Positions 11,021-21,642 of a DNA stretch of 64,000 nucleotides are shown here, one piece after another. Both the position numbers and the translations under genes were made by a program. The stretch's first letter is position 1. The number at the start of each line of letters is the position of its first letter. The stretch is from Heterostelium multicystogenum (taxonomy: Eukaryota > Evosea > Eumycetozoa > Acytosteliales > Acytosteliaceae), in contig RCNN01000484.1 of the NCBI GenBank assembly GCA_003667245.1, positions 17,961 through 81,960 of the forward strand, read 5' to 3'. The notes beneath the pieces are model-generated. The model was not told the DNA's origin and ran no database searches. It saw only the letters and a program-made list of their open reading frames with translations.

Positions 11021-12863
11021 TTTTTTTTTGTTCTGGTGGTTGTATTTGGTTCTAATATGTCAAAATGGTTTGTTAGGTAAAGGATTTATGTTTAAAGTTA
11101 CAAAAATAAAAAAAAGTTTATAGTTTTATTATTATTAAAAGTATAATAAAAAAACTAGGGTGAGAATAATGATATAACTTGGGCTGTGATGATTGATTAA
11201 TTGAGTGTGTGAATAGATTAGATTATATTGTATTATATATATATTATTTATATATTTATATATTATGTACAGTGAAAATTAATATAAACAACAGATGGTA
11301 ACTAAATGACTATTATTAGTGAAATTGCTGCAAATCAATTGATTGATCTTTCTTTCTTTACGTTTCAAAACAATAATAATAATAATAACAAAATAAATAT
11401 ATTATATATATAAATAACAATTTTTTTAAAAAACAAAAAATGTTTTGATGGAATGTCGAAAAAAAAATTAAAAACAAAAAATAAAAAGAAAAAAAAAAAT
11501 TAAAATTGATTTATTCAAATGGTTTGATAAAGATTTCAATTCGTTTAAAAAAAACCAAATTATTGTTGATGGAGGTGGAGTTATTGATTTTTTTGGATAT
11601 TATTTAGTTTTTTATGATATGATAAGTTTATAAAAACAATATTATACAAATTATATATTTGATTGATTGATTGTTTGTTATTGTCTCGATCTACACATAC
11701 AATATTACTATTATTAATGTTATTTACTATTGTTAATCAATTGAATCTATTTGAAAGGATTGCCAACTACCAACCACACAACCATAATTTGAATTTTTCT
11801 GTTATTTTTTTTATCAATTTGTGCCTTAATCTTCATCCAAAAAAATGTTCAAACAAATTAAGATTTGGATCGAGAAACAGAAAAAAAAAAAAAAAACTAC
11901 TGGTAGTTAGCTTGTTGTGCAAGAGAATGATGACAATGTTTGATTGTGATGAGTCGCATATTTGTTTGTTGTTTGTTTGTTATTTGTTTGTTTGTATTCT
12001 TGATAAAACGATTTCATTGTAATAGTTGATGAACTGTATGAATGGTTGTTTTCCGAATAGATCAAGTTTGCTAATGAGTTTCCAGGTTATTGTGATTCTT
12101 GACGCATTCATTCATTTGTTTGTTTGTTTGTTGTTAGATCTATAGTAACTCTACCTTTTGAGTGTTTAATTTCGAGTCGGCTGTATAATGTTACAATTGT
12201 CAAATATGAGCCTAATTATATAAACTATATAGTAAAATTATAGGTTATATGATATATTCTTTGTTATTAGTACGAATGTGTTGATTATATGTTGTTTTTG
12301 ATTGTGAGGGTGTGATTAATTTTAATGATTATTATTATTATTATTTATATGTGTTGTGTTGTATTAATAATTTGTTGTGTGGGTTTGTGAGACTCCTTTT
12401 TAAAAGAGTTTTATTTTTGTATCTAGTGCAAAAAACTATTTTTTTTTTTTGACAATAGTTTTGGACAAAACCATTTCAAAAAATTTGATCAATCATAAAA
12501 ACTGATCAAAAAACAAAAAAAAAAAAAAACCAACAAAACTTGTGACCATATCAAAAGAAATGGTCAAACTTGTAATCTAAATTGACGACATTGTCATTTG
12601 TTTGCTCTGGCACTCCTAATGTCACATTTCTTTTCTTACATTCGAATTAGAATTTAATATTATTTGACTATTGAATTAATTCCTTTATAAAAAAAAATAC
12701 TAGTGATAACACTATTGATTTTACACTTGAAGAAAATAATTATTATACTTCCTAAGTTTGTTATTCAGTAAGTTATTTCGTAGTGGAATAAAAGATCGAT
12801 GAAAAAAATTGTAAAATGATGAAAAAAAAAAAAGAAAAAATACAAAATAACAAAGAAAACTAG
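11021..12863. promoter_or_regulatory. gpbA upstream region, 1.8 kb
   Basis: Very A/T-rich, with homopolymers, a TTTG repeat (about 11960-12000 and 12115-12132) and a TAT microsatellite near 12330. Contains the gpbA promoter. One long plus-strand open frame (11663-12022) has low-complexity composition and no ATG start, and is not supported. No recognisable operator. Confidence 0.45.
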
Positions 12864-13115
12864 TCAGTGTTCACTTGCTACAAGATTGAAATCAGTTTCA
12901 GTCCTAGTGATACCAGCAAAATCACAAAAAATTTGCCCAAATTCACATCCTTTCCAAATCGATAAAAACTCACATCCCCAACACAATAAAAAAATGAAGC
13001 AAGAGGCAGGTTCTCTCTTAATAAGATTTTTGATACCACCAAAATTATAGTGCAACTCTTGAGAGTGGGTGGGGTTGATCCAGATTCCAACTACGTTAGT
13101 ATCATTGTATTTTGG
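12864..13115 (-). CDS. Possible small or partial ORF, unknown
   Basis: An 80-plus codon open stretch on the minus strand reads LPKYNDTNVVGIWINPTHSQ, then ELHYNFGGIKNLIKREPAS, and ends FAGITRTETDFNLVASEH. Base composition is clearly less A/T-rich than the flanks. There is no ATG at a sensible place, so it would have to be an exon or a damaged gene. No family is recognised; the neighbouring frame is also open (GDVSFYRFGKDVNLGKFF), so a slip inside is possible. Confidence 0.3.
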   Translation of the reverse strand, partial: PKYNDTNVVGIWINPTHSQELHYNFGGIKNLIKREPASCFIFLLCWGCEFLSIWKGCEFGQIFCDFAGITRTETDFNLVASEH

Positions 13116-13527
13116 TAGATCTCTAAATCTCGTTTCTCATTAACCTAAAATTATCTTTTATTGAATTTAATTTCTTTAAATTTTTTGTAAAGACATATTC
13201 CTTTCGAAACTTCAATCAACCAAACTGAGGTAATATTAATATGATAGTTTGAACAAAGAATCTTTAATTTGTATTATACAAGTACATATGTTGAGATTTA
13301 TACATAATCAAAAAGTAAAAGTTGGATCATTGTCATCTTTGCACAACAGAATTCAGCAAAACCAACAAAATCTAAAATTCCTGAAGGACGACACAAAGAG
13401 AACCTCATAAGGATATTTTTGAAATTTGGTCGAAAGCATATTCAAGTGTTGGAACCATCATATCACACTATCAAAATTTTGCACAAGCATACCATCATTT
13501 GCCTCCGACAACTACATAAACAAAACA
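13116..13527. other. Upstream region of the endonuclease III gene
   Basis: About 410 bases of A/T-rich sequence before the ATG at 13528. The promoter is presumably here; no motif recognised. Confidence 0.4.
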
Positions 13528-14643
13528 ATGTCAAAAAAAAGATCTGTTCAGATTGAGTACGAAAGTGACGCTACTGCAAATGACAAAGATGAAACAGTCA
13601 GTACTATCTCTGGGTTCTCTGATGATGGTAGTATGTTGTTAGTTTTGAATGTAAAGTTGTGAACTAACTAAGGTGTTCATTCATAAGTTATCAAAGAAAA
13701 CTCAGATAGCACTTCAAATACAGCATCTACAACAACAACAACAACAACCACAACTGATAGTAAGAGATCTTTGATTAAGCCGAAAGAAATCGAGAGTTTC
13801 TATTGAAAGTGCAGAAGAGGGCAGAGTTAAGAAGGTTGTTGATAAGTTGGAGGCTAGTAGAAGGCATTGGAAAGAGGAATGGGATTTAATTGCAGAGATG
13901 AGAGCTTCACAGGAGGCTCCAGTTGATTGGGCAGGATGTCAAGCATTCAGTGATAACAAACTTGAGGATAAAGTATCTAGATTCCATGTGGTTGGTAGCA
14001 TGTATGCTCTCTTCACAAACTAAAGATGCAGTTACTGATGCAGCAATGAAGAAATTGAAATCACATGGACTCACAGTAGATAATATCATCGCAACACCTA
14101 CAGAGACCATAGAGACATTGCTATATCCTGTTTCATTCTATAAAAGGAAATCAGTGTATGTAAGCTAATGATGTGTATTGAATGATAGCAACTGATTCAT
14201 ATCCTCCCTTGCCTGGTATGTAGTTATTTTAAAAAATATAGTCAACATTATGAAGGAGAAATACAACGATGATATACCTCCAACTTTTGATGAGATCATG
14301 AAGTTACCTGGTATTGGGGTGAAGATGACGAATCTAATTGTTCAGGTTGCCTGGGGTCGAGTAGAGGGAATTGCTGTTGATGTGCACGTGCATCGTATTG
14401 TCAATCGATTGAAATGGGTCGAAACTACTACACCAGAAGAGACCACTAAAGCTCTTTCAGGAATGGTTGCCAAGAGATCGTTGGGGATACAATCAACAAG
14501 TTATTAGTTGGTTTTGGCCAGACTCAATGTCTCCCCGTACGACCAAAATGCGAAAGTTGTAAGATAAACAATCTTTGTCCGACTGGTATCCAAAATATGA
14601 AGTTGAATAGCAAGAATGGGAAAGATCAAAAGATCAAAAAATG
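13528..14643 (+). CDS. nth1: Endonuclease III-like DNA glycosylase/AP lyase (Nth)
   Basis: Base-excision repair enzyme that removes oxidised pyrimidines in nucleus or mitochondria. After a variable, Thr-rich N-terminus come the HhH-GPD features: [15 protein letters not shown], the helix-hairpin-helix [12 protein letters not shown] with the catalytic Lys, [14 protein letters not shown] with the catalytic Asp, [11 protein letters not shown], and an iron-sulfur loop with spacing C-x6-C-x2-C-x5-C ([20 protein letters not shown]). ATG 13528 precedes [12 protein letters not shown]. An intron fits at 13628-13687; another 14160-14240 region interrupts between FYKRKSVY and [10 protein letters not shown], but its exact boundaries are unresolved. 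One-base slips occur near 13790, 13990, 14458 and 14487, all beside short homopolymers. All catalytic residues are intact. Confidence 0.9.
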
Positions 14644-14681
14644 AAATCATCATATTATGTTATTAACAATGAGTTAATCAT

Positions 14682-15347
14682 TCATTTGATTAATAGACTC
14701 TTTGACAAGTTGAATAATTTATTTGAGAGTTCACTATAGTTGGGATTTGACCAATGAAAAAACTTCATTTGGTTCGAATCATAGTAAACGGTCTTTTGAG
14801 TATCACTTCCATATTCCAAGGTCAATGTATTGCTTGGAAGTTGGTTAATAATAGACCCATTTCCTGTTGATGAACAGAATAATGAAAGTGAGACAGATGA
14901 TTTAAAATCAGCAAATTGGTTACTACTTAGTTGAGTGGCGTTTACAATACTATCATTAATTCGGACACCATTTACTGTTGAGCCTAATGAAAGTCCAAAT
15001 GTTGCTACATTGGAGCACTTGTTAGTGATACGATAGTTTGGTGATTGAACAGAGGAGTCGGCTTGGAAGCTATTGTTCTGGTTGAATGCATAGCTTTGTC
15101 CAATTTGTGCAGGGGTAGACGTTAATTTATGGATAACGGAGCCTTGGATAATTGGTGAGTTTGAGGCATACACTTGATAGTTGTTTTCAGTCCATTGAAT
15201 ATTATTTTGGAGGAAAGGTGCAAATTGAACCCAAATAACATTAGAGGCACCATTTACATTTCTAGCAATACAAACTTTTTGACCTAGACTAGCAAGTTGG
15301 GCAATACCTGCTTGGGTAAATTGAACCAACAATGAGTATTGAGACAT
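14682..15347 (-). CDS. Unknown 221-residue, probably all-beta protein
   Basis: Intact single-exon frame starting MSQYSLLVQFTQAGIAQLAS. Rich in Ser, Asn, Gln and Val with alternating polar/hydrophobic residues (NVIWVQFAPFLQNNIQWTEN; NYRITNKCSNVATFGLSLG; TLTLEYGSDTQKTVYYDSN), suggesting a beta-sandwich. There is no signal peptide and no membrane segment. It recalls lectin-like or surface-binding beta folds, but no family can be named. Convergent with the endonuclease III gene, only 38 bases away. One of the few genes here with no frame break. Confidence 0.75.
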   Translation of the reverse strand: MSQYSLLVQFTQAGIAQLASLGQKVCIARNVNGASNVIWVQFAPFLQNNIQWTENNYQVYASNSPIIQGSVIHKLTSTPAQIGQSYAFNQNNSFQADSSVQSPNYRITNKCSNVATFGLSLGSTVNGVRINDSIVNATQLSSNQFADFKSSVSLSLFCSSTGNGSIINQLPSNTLTLEYGSDTQKTVYYDSNQMKFFHWSNPNYSELSNKLFNLSKSLLIK

Positions 15348-16198
15348 TTAGATAATAATAATTAATAATTATTGAACTTTTACAAAAGATATAAAATGTT
15401 TCTGGAGTTGACTGAGGTTATATTTTAAAAAAAAGAATTTTTGCCTCGCACGCCGATCTTTTTGATCATCACATTGTACAGGCAAAAAGGGTTAGGGGTT
15501 TCTAAGAATCTGTAGTTAGATTAGAAAAGTGTGAAATTCAAAACTTGGTCAAAAATATCTCGAGGTAATGAGACAAATAAATAAATGATATTTAGTTAAT
15601 TCTTTTTACAATGATTTCAATTTTATTTATTTATTTAATTTGTTTTATCAATTGCCAAACTTACCTTTTGGAAATATTTTCATGTTCAAAATTTAGATCG
15701 ATCTGGATATTGGTCGCAATCAAAAAAAAAATAAAAATAAAAAGGTGTTGAAAGTCTTTAATTTCTTACTTCTACAACCTATACATCATCGATTATCATC
15801 ATTCTATCAACATATCATCAACATCATTACATTCCTCCGTCATAAATCGAAAAATAAAATTAAGATAAGATAAATCAATATAAATAAAGTCGCCTTTAAA
15901 TCGCACATATTTGTTGAAAACAAAAAATGCTGATCCTAAAAGTTTGATCATATTTCCAAAACAAAAAGAAATCTTTCGTAATTATTATTGTTAGTTAATT
16001 AGTCATTGTCGTCATTGTCCGCTTTGAATGTCAAGTCTCTCGTCTTTTCAATTTCGGCTGTCCTCATGTCCTTTCATAAGTCATCTTTAATCCTTCACTT
16101 GATCGTGTTTTAGCTCCTTGTACATTCGCAACTTCTATTCGTCTAATTTGGCATATATGTTCTTCGATTGATATTTTTGTTTTTGATTGCTACTTAAA
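15348..16198. other. Intergenic region, 0.85 kb
   Basis: Between the start of the 221-residue gene and the stop of the RRM gene, both minus strand. A/T-rich except for the short GC-containing hairpin at 15438-15488, annotated separately. The rest shows no gene. Confidence 0.5.
15438..15488 (+). ncRNA. Candidate stem-closed small RNA
   Basis: Perfect 9-bp complementary ends (TTTTTGCCT at 15438-15446 and AGGCAAAAA at 15480-15488) enclose a 33-base interior that holds a second small hairpin, GATC-TTTTT-GATC. The segment is markedly richer in G+C than its surroundings. Dictyostelid Class I RNAs are 42-65 nt, have paired ends, and carry a conserved motif (CCUUACAGCAA in D. discoideum) next to the 3' stem; here the 3' side reads TTGTACAGGCAA, a partial match. 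No upstream DUSE element was found, so the strand and even transcription are uncertain. Confidence 0.3.
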
Positions 16199-17300
16199 TT
16201 ACTCGTTAGTAGGTAGGTGAACATTATCGATATCGGCTGGAGGGGGTGGAGGTAAAGACTGACTTTCGCTTGTAGGTGCGCTGCTGTGGCTTGGTTTTGG
16301 TAATGCCCTTCTTTGCCATACCAACATCCCAATCCAATCTCAATCTTCTACCCTCTACGTCAGTGGTGTCATAGCTAAAGTTAAGTGGTTAACAAACCAT
16401 ATCAATGTGTTCAAACAACTTTAAACTTACTGTTTAAATGCTTCTTCAGCATCAGCCTTTGTCTCAAACTCAACAAATGCATAACCCTTATTGTGTCCAG
16501 TCTTTCTGTCGAATCCAACGTTTACATTTGCAAGAGCACCAAACTTACCAAATAGAGAAGTAAGATGTGTTTCATTAAAGTGATATGGTAGATTACCAAC
16601 AAACAAACATTTACTCTTATCTCTTTCCTCTTGATCCATAATATGGCTATTCAAAGTTGGTCAGTATTTTCTTTGTCCAAAAAAAGATCAAAAATAGGCT
16701 ACATACTTTTCTCTTCTTGGTGGTCCTCTACGACCATATGGATGACCTCTATCTCTGTATCCACCACCGTATCCACCACCACCACCACCATAACCACCAC
16801 CACCGTATCCTCTACGCTCATAGCCTCCACCATATCCGTGGTCACGATAACCATCTCTGCTATAGTAGTGATCTCTTGGGTCTCTTCCGTAGTCTCTATC
16901 ACGATAACCACCTCCACCATAACGTGGGGGTGGAGGATAACGGTCTCTGTAACCACCACCGCCATAACCACCTCCACCATATCCACCACCATATCCGTAG
17001 TCACCGTAGGTTTGTCCGCCACCATATCCACTGGATCCACTGCTTGATCCATACCCACTTCCATAGCCACTTCCACTACCGTAGCCACTGGCACCACTGC
17101 TACTTGGGGGTGGTGGTTGAGAGGGATAGTCATTGTAACCGGATCGACTTGATCTAGAAGGAGAGTATCTCTCATAAGCATCTATATTTTGCGAGTCATC
17201 TCTTTTAACAGGTTCATCCTGCAAGATAAATAACATAGATTAGATAAATCATACCAAAACATCAACAACAATGGTTTTATTGGATATTAGTAATTACCAT
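16199..17300 (-). CDS. Gly/Arg-rich RNA-binding protein with one RRM
   Basis: N-terminal two-thirds: an Arg/Ser start (YERYSPSRSSRSGYNDYPSQ), then Gly-Tyr-rich and RGG-like repeats (GGGGYRDRDYGRDPRDHY). C-terminal RRM has RNP2 CLFVGNLPY and RNP1 KGYAFVEFE, followed by EGRRLRLDWD and an acidic/proline tail (PPPPADIDNVHLPTNE). Likely a nuclear or stress-granule mRNA-binding protein. Exon 1 is just the ATG at 17298-17300; its intron is 17219-17297 and the next exon starts DEPVKRDDSQN. Other introns are 16647-16706 and about 16378-16430. One extra A near 16296 shifts frame between GITKP and SHSSAPTSESQ; the downstream frame is chosen because it reads a coherent tail. Composition outside the RRM is low complexity, so homology there is uninformative. 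Confidence 0.85.
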
Positions 17301-17801
17301 ATTTTATTTATGTTATTACTTCAATAATATATATGAAAATGAATAATAATTTTGTTTTTTTGTTTGTTTTTTTGTTTTTTCAAAAAACCAACTCCTCCAC
17401 TTGTTTTTTAAAATTTAAATTAATTTTATTTAAATTAACAATAGATTTTTTTTAATCAAAGTTCAAAATGACATCATTGTATATATACAAATTATATTTA
17501 TGCATCAATAATTATAATTATGATAGATGATGAAGAGGTCATTTATGATCGGAATCTAGTTTAAGCGAGAGAGAGAGACATATTTGGGGACTATGATTTC
17601 AATGAAATTTTACAGATCTCCTTGTTGATCATCTTTCACTATGGTAATAAAAAATTGGAAAGAAAATGAATTGAGAAATTTATTAGTTTAGAATTTACCA
17701 CCTCTTTATTAAAACTATAAATATCTACGATAATAATGCTGATCAGCACTATTTTTTAAACATAAGTGATTAAATATTAAATTTATATTAGTTAATAAAT
17801 T
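17301..17801. promoter_or_regulatory. Divergent promoter, 0.5 kb
   Basis: Between the divergent starts of the RRM gene and the 2H phosphoesterase gene. A/T-rich with T-runs and one GAGAGAGAGA stretch near 17570. No specific site recognised. Confidence 0.45.
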
Positions 17802-18414
17802 ATGAGTGCTGCAGATAGAAAAGAATTCAAGTCGGCCATATGTATTGCACCGCCAATAGAGTTGTGTAGTCAAGTTCAACAATGGCGTCAATTGCATGAT
17901 GCTGCATTCAATAGATGGATGCCACACATAAACTTGTAGGTTTGAGACTATTACTATCGTTAATACCAAAATCTCACTGATCCACTTTGGCTTTAGAATT
18001 TTTCCATTTGTACCATTAGATATGTTTGAGTCTAAAATGGCTCAACTTCAAGAAGCAGTAGGTAGAGTACCTGCCTTCAAAATTAGATTTACAGAATTTT
18101 CATACTTTGAGCATGGAAAGAAGTGCGTTCTTTGGTTGAAGCCAGAACCAGACAGACCTTATGCCATCCATGAATTGCAATCTGCTCTTACAGGTGCTTT
18201 GCCAGGTTTTACAGAATTGTCTGATCGTGGCTTCACACCACACATGACCATTGGTCAATTCGGATCTTTGAAAGAAACACAATCCAAGATTGCACAATTC
18301 GAATCCGTTTTGACGCCAATCGAATTCACTGTGAACGAAATACCAATGATCAATCGTGTCGGTGACACACCTTTTGTTGTCATCAATACTTTGAAGCTTG
18401 GCCCACCTCTTTAA
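17802..18414 (+). CDS. 2H phosphoesterase (LigT / 2'-5' RNA ligase-like)
   Basis: About 183 residues. The two catalytic H-x-(T/N) motifs of the 2H superfamily are visible: WMPHINLIFPF (His-x-Asn) and RGFTPHMTIGQF (His-x-Thr). Proteins of this group hydrolyse 2',3'-cyclic phosphates or 2'-5' bonds in RNA; the exact substrate here is unknown. ATG 17802 gives MSAADRKEFKSAICIAPPIE. One intron (17936-17996) sits inside the first catalytic motif, between codons for Asn and Ile, and is needed to join it. No frame break. It ends close to the thioredoxin reductase stop, in convergent arrangement. Confidence 0.85.
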
Positions 18415-18500
18415 ACAATGTCTATTCACTTATAAAAAAAAAATAAACAACAATATAAAAGAAAATGCAATTAATAATTTATATTTATTTTGGTTATTGT

Positions 18501-19794
18501 TTAGTGAGATAAGAATCTTTCAGCTTCCAATGCACTCATACATCCAGTACCAGCAGCAGTGATAGCTTGTCTGTAGATTTTATCCTGTACGTCACCACAA
18601 GCAAAGACACCTTCAACATTGGTTTGGGTGGAGTGTGGCTTGGTGATAATGTATCCAGTCTCATCGACTTCGATTTGACCTTGGAGGAAAGCAGTGTTTG
18701 GAACGTGACCAATAGCATAGAACAAACCACCTACTTCCAAAGTTGATTCTTCTTTGGTGAGGACATTTTGGATTTTCAAGCTGGTGAGCTTGTCAGTACC
18801 GTGTGCTGAGATCAAAGTGGTATTCCAGACGATTTGAATCTTTGGATTTGAGAGAACACGTTGTTGCATTGCCTTTGATGCTCTCATTTCATCTCTTCTG
18901 ACCAACATTGTAACCTTGCTTGCAAAATGGGTGAGGAATGTAGCCTCTTCGCATGCAGTGTCACCACCACCAACGACAGCCAAGTGTTTATTACGATAGA
19001 TTGGGAGAGCACCATCGCATACAGCACAAGCAGAGATACCCTTGCTCCAGTATTCCTCTTCACCTGGGACACCCATTTTCTTGGCGGTGGCACCAGTGGC
19101 CAAGATGATCGACTTTGATTGGATTGGCTCAGCTTCATCCTCAATATAGATCTTGAATGGACGTTGCGACAAATCGAGCTTAGCAATAGTCTTTGTTTCG
19201 ATTCTAGCACCACACTTGACAGATTGTTCACGCATTCTCTCCATCAACTCTGGACCAGAAATTTCACCTGGAAAACCTGGGAAGTTTTTCAATCTCTGTG
19301 GTAGTGGTCAATTGACCTCCGGCGGCAACTCCACCAGCCATGAAACCTTCGAACATCAATGGTTCCAAACGTGCTCTAAAATACAATTAGAAGCTTAGGA
19401 CAAAGATGATAATATTTATTATTATTTCAGAGACCTACCTTCCAGCGTAGATGGCAGCGGTGTGACCAGCTGGACCAGATCCGATGATGACTACATTCTC
19501 AAGCTTTGATGGTGAATATGATGACATTTTTCTTGATTGTTGCTCTGTAAATATATATGAATTGCTATTGTTGTTATTGATACTGTTTGCTTGTAATAAT
19601 AAGGTAGTTGATGATATTAATCCAAAGGTTGTTCTTTTGGAAAGGAATGGTCTTTTTGAAGAAGAAGCGAATATCCTTGACGAAGATGTAAAAGATCTTG
19701 TAGTAGTAGTGATATTAGTTGTAGTGGTGGTAGTTGTAGTAAAGATGCTACTTGATAATGTTTTATTTGATAGCTTGTAGCTCAATCGAAACAT
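18501..19794 (-). CDS. trrA: Thioredoxin reductase, low-Mr type
   Basis: NADPH-dependent flavoenzyme that reduces thioredoxin. FAD-binding [15 protein letters not shown] near the N-terminus, redox CAVC in [17 protein letters not shown]-binding [12 protein letters not shown], and C-terminal [14 protein letters not shown] show the bacterial/plant NTR type rather than the selenocysteine form. One intron (19376-19438) lies after the FAD motif. One extra A in an A-run near 19288 shifts frame at [14 protein letters not shown]. The first ATG (19794) adds about 90 residues of Ser/Thr/Arg-rich, acid-poor leader ([11 protein letters not shown]...[15 protein letters not shown]) ahead of an internal Met ([18 protein letters not shown]) that would begin a cytosolic enzyme, suggesting mitochondrial and cytosolic forms from one gene. 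Confidence 0.93.
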
Positions 19795-20113
19795 GTGATC
19801 TTGATAGTTATACTGAATGACAAAAGTTAGTTGGGAAATTGAAATTTTTAAACTCTACAAAGTCAGTGTGAAAAAAATAAAAATAATTTTTAAAAACAAA
19901 GATTTGCAAAAAGAGTAATGGTTGGTGTTGTTTTATGGAACGTGGAATTCATTCTATACACTGCAAGAATATGGATATTAAAGGCAAGATTTAATTGACG
20001 TTATCACATTAAAGTATTCAATAATTAATAATTTAATAAATATTATTGACGATATGAGTTGAGGTGATCGTGGTTTATACATTCTGTCCATACATCATTC
20101 ATTAGCTATTTAT
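19795..20113. promoter_or_regulatory. Upstream region of trrA
   Basis: About 320 bases between the trrA start and the KRR1 stop (both minus). A/T-rich, with no gene seen. Confidence 0.4.
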
Positions 20114-21432
<1,319 letters not shown>

Positions 21433-21642
21433 TCTCTATCTCTATCTCAATAAAGTAACCTGCTTATAACAATGTCTTATCTATTGAATTTAAAACAAAA
21501 AGAAAATAATCAAAAATACTAAAATCGTTCGTTTTTAATTTAATTTCAAATTTTTATTCTTTTTTATTTTTTTAAAATACAATTATAGTATTGTGTTATT
21601 TTTTCAACAGTTTACAAAGTAATAATAAGACTTATAATCTAT

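Noticed and set aside
11663..12022. 119-codon plus-strand frame upstream of gpbA
   Set aside because: No ATG start, contains poly-Lys from a poly-A run and TTTG repeats; composition is that of spacer DNA.
16631..17181. Plus-strand Thr/Ser-rich and His-rich frames and a minus-strand Val/Met-rich frame
   Set aside because: Shadows of the Gly/Tyr/Arg-rich coding region of the RRM protein.
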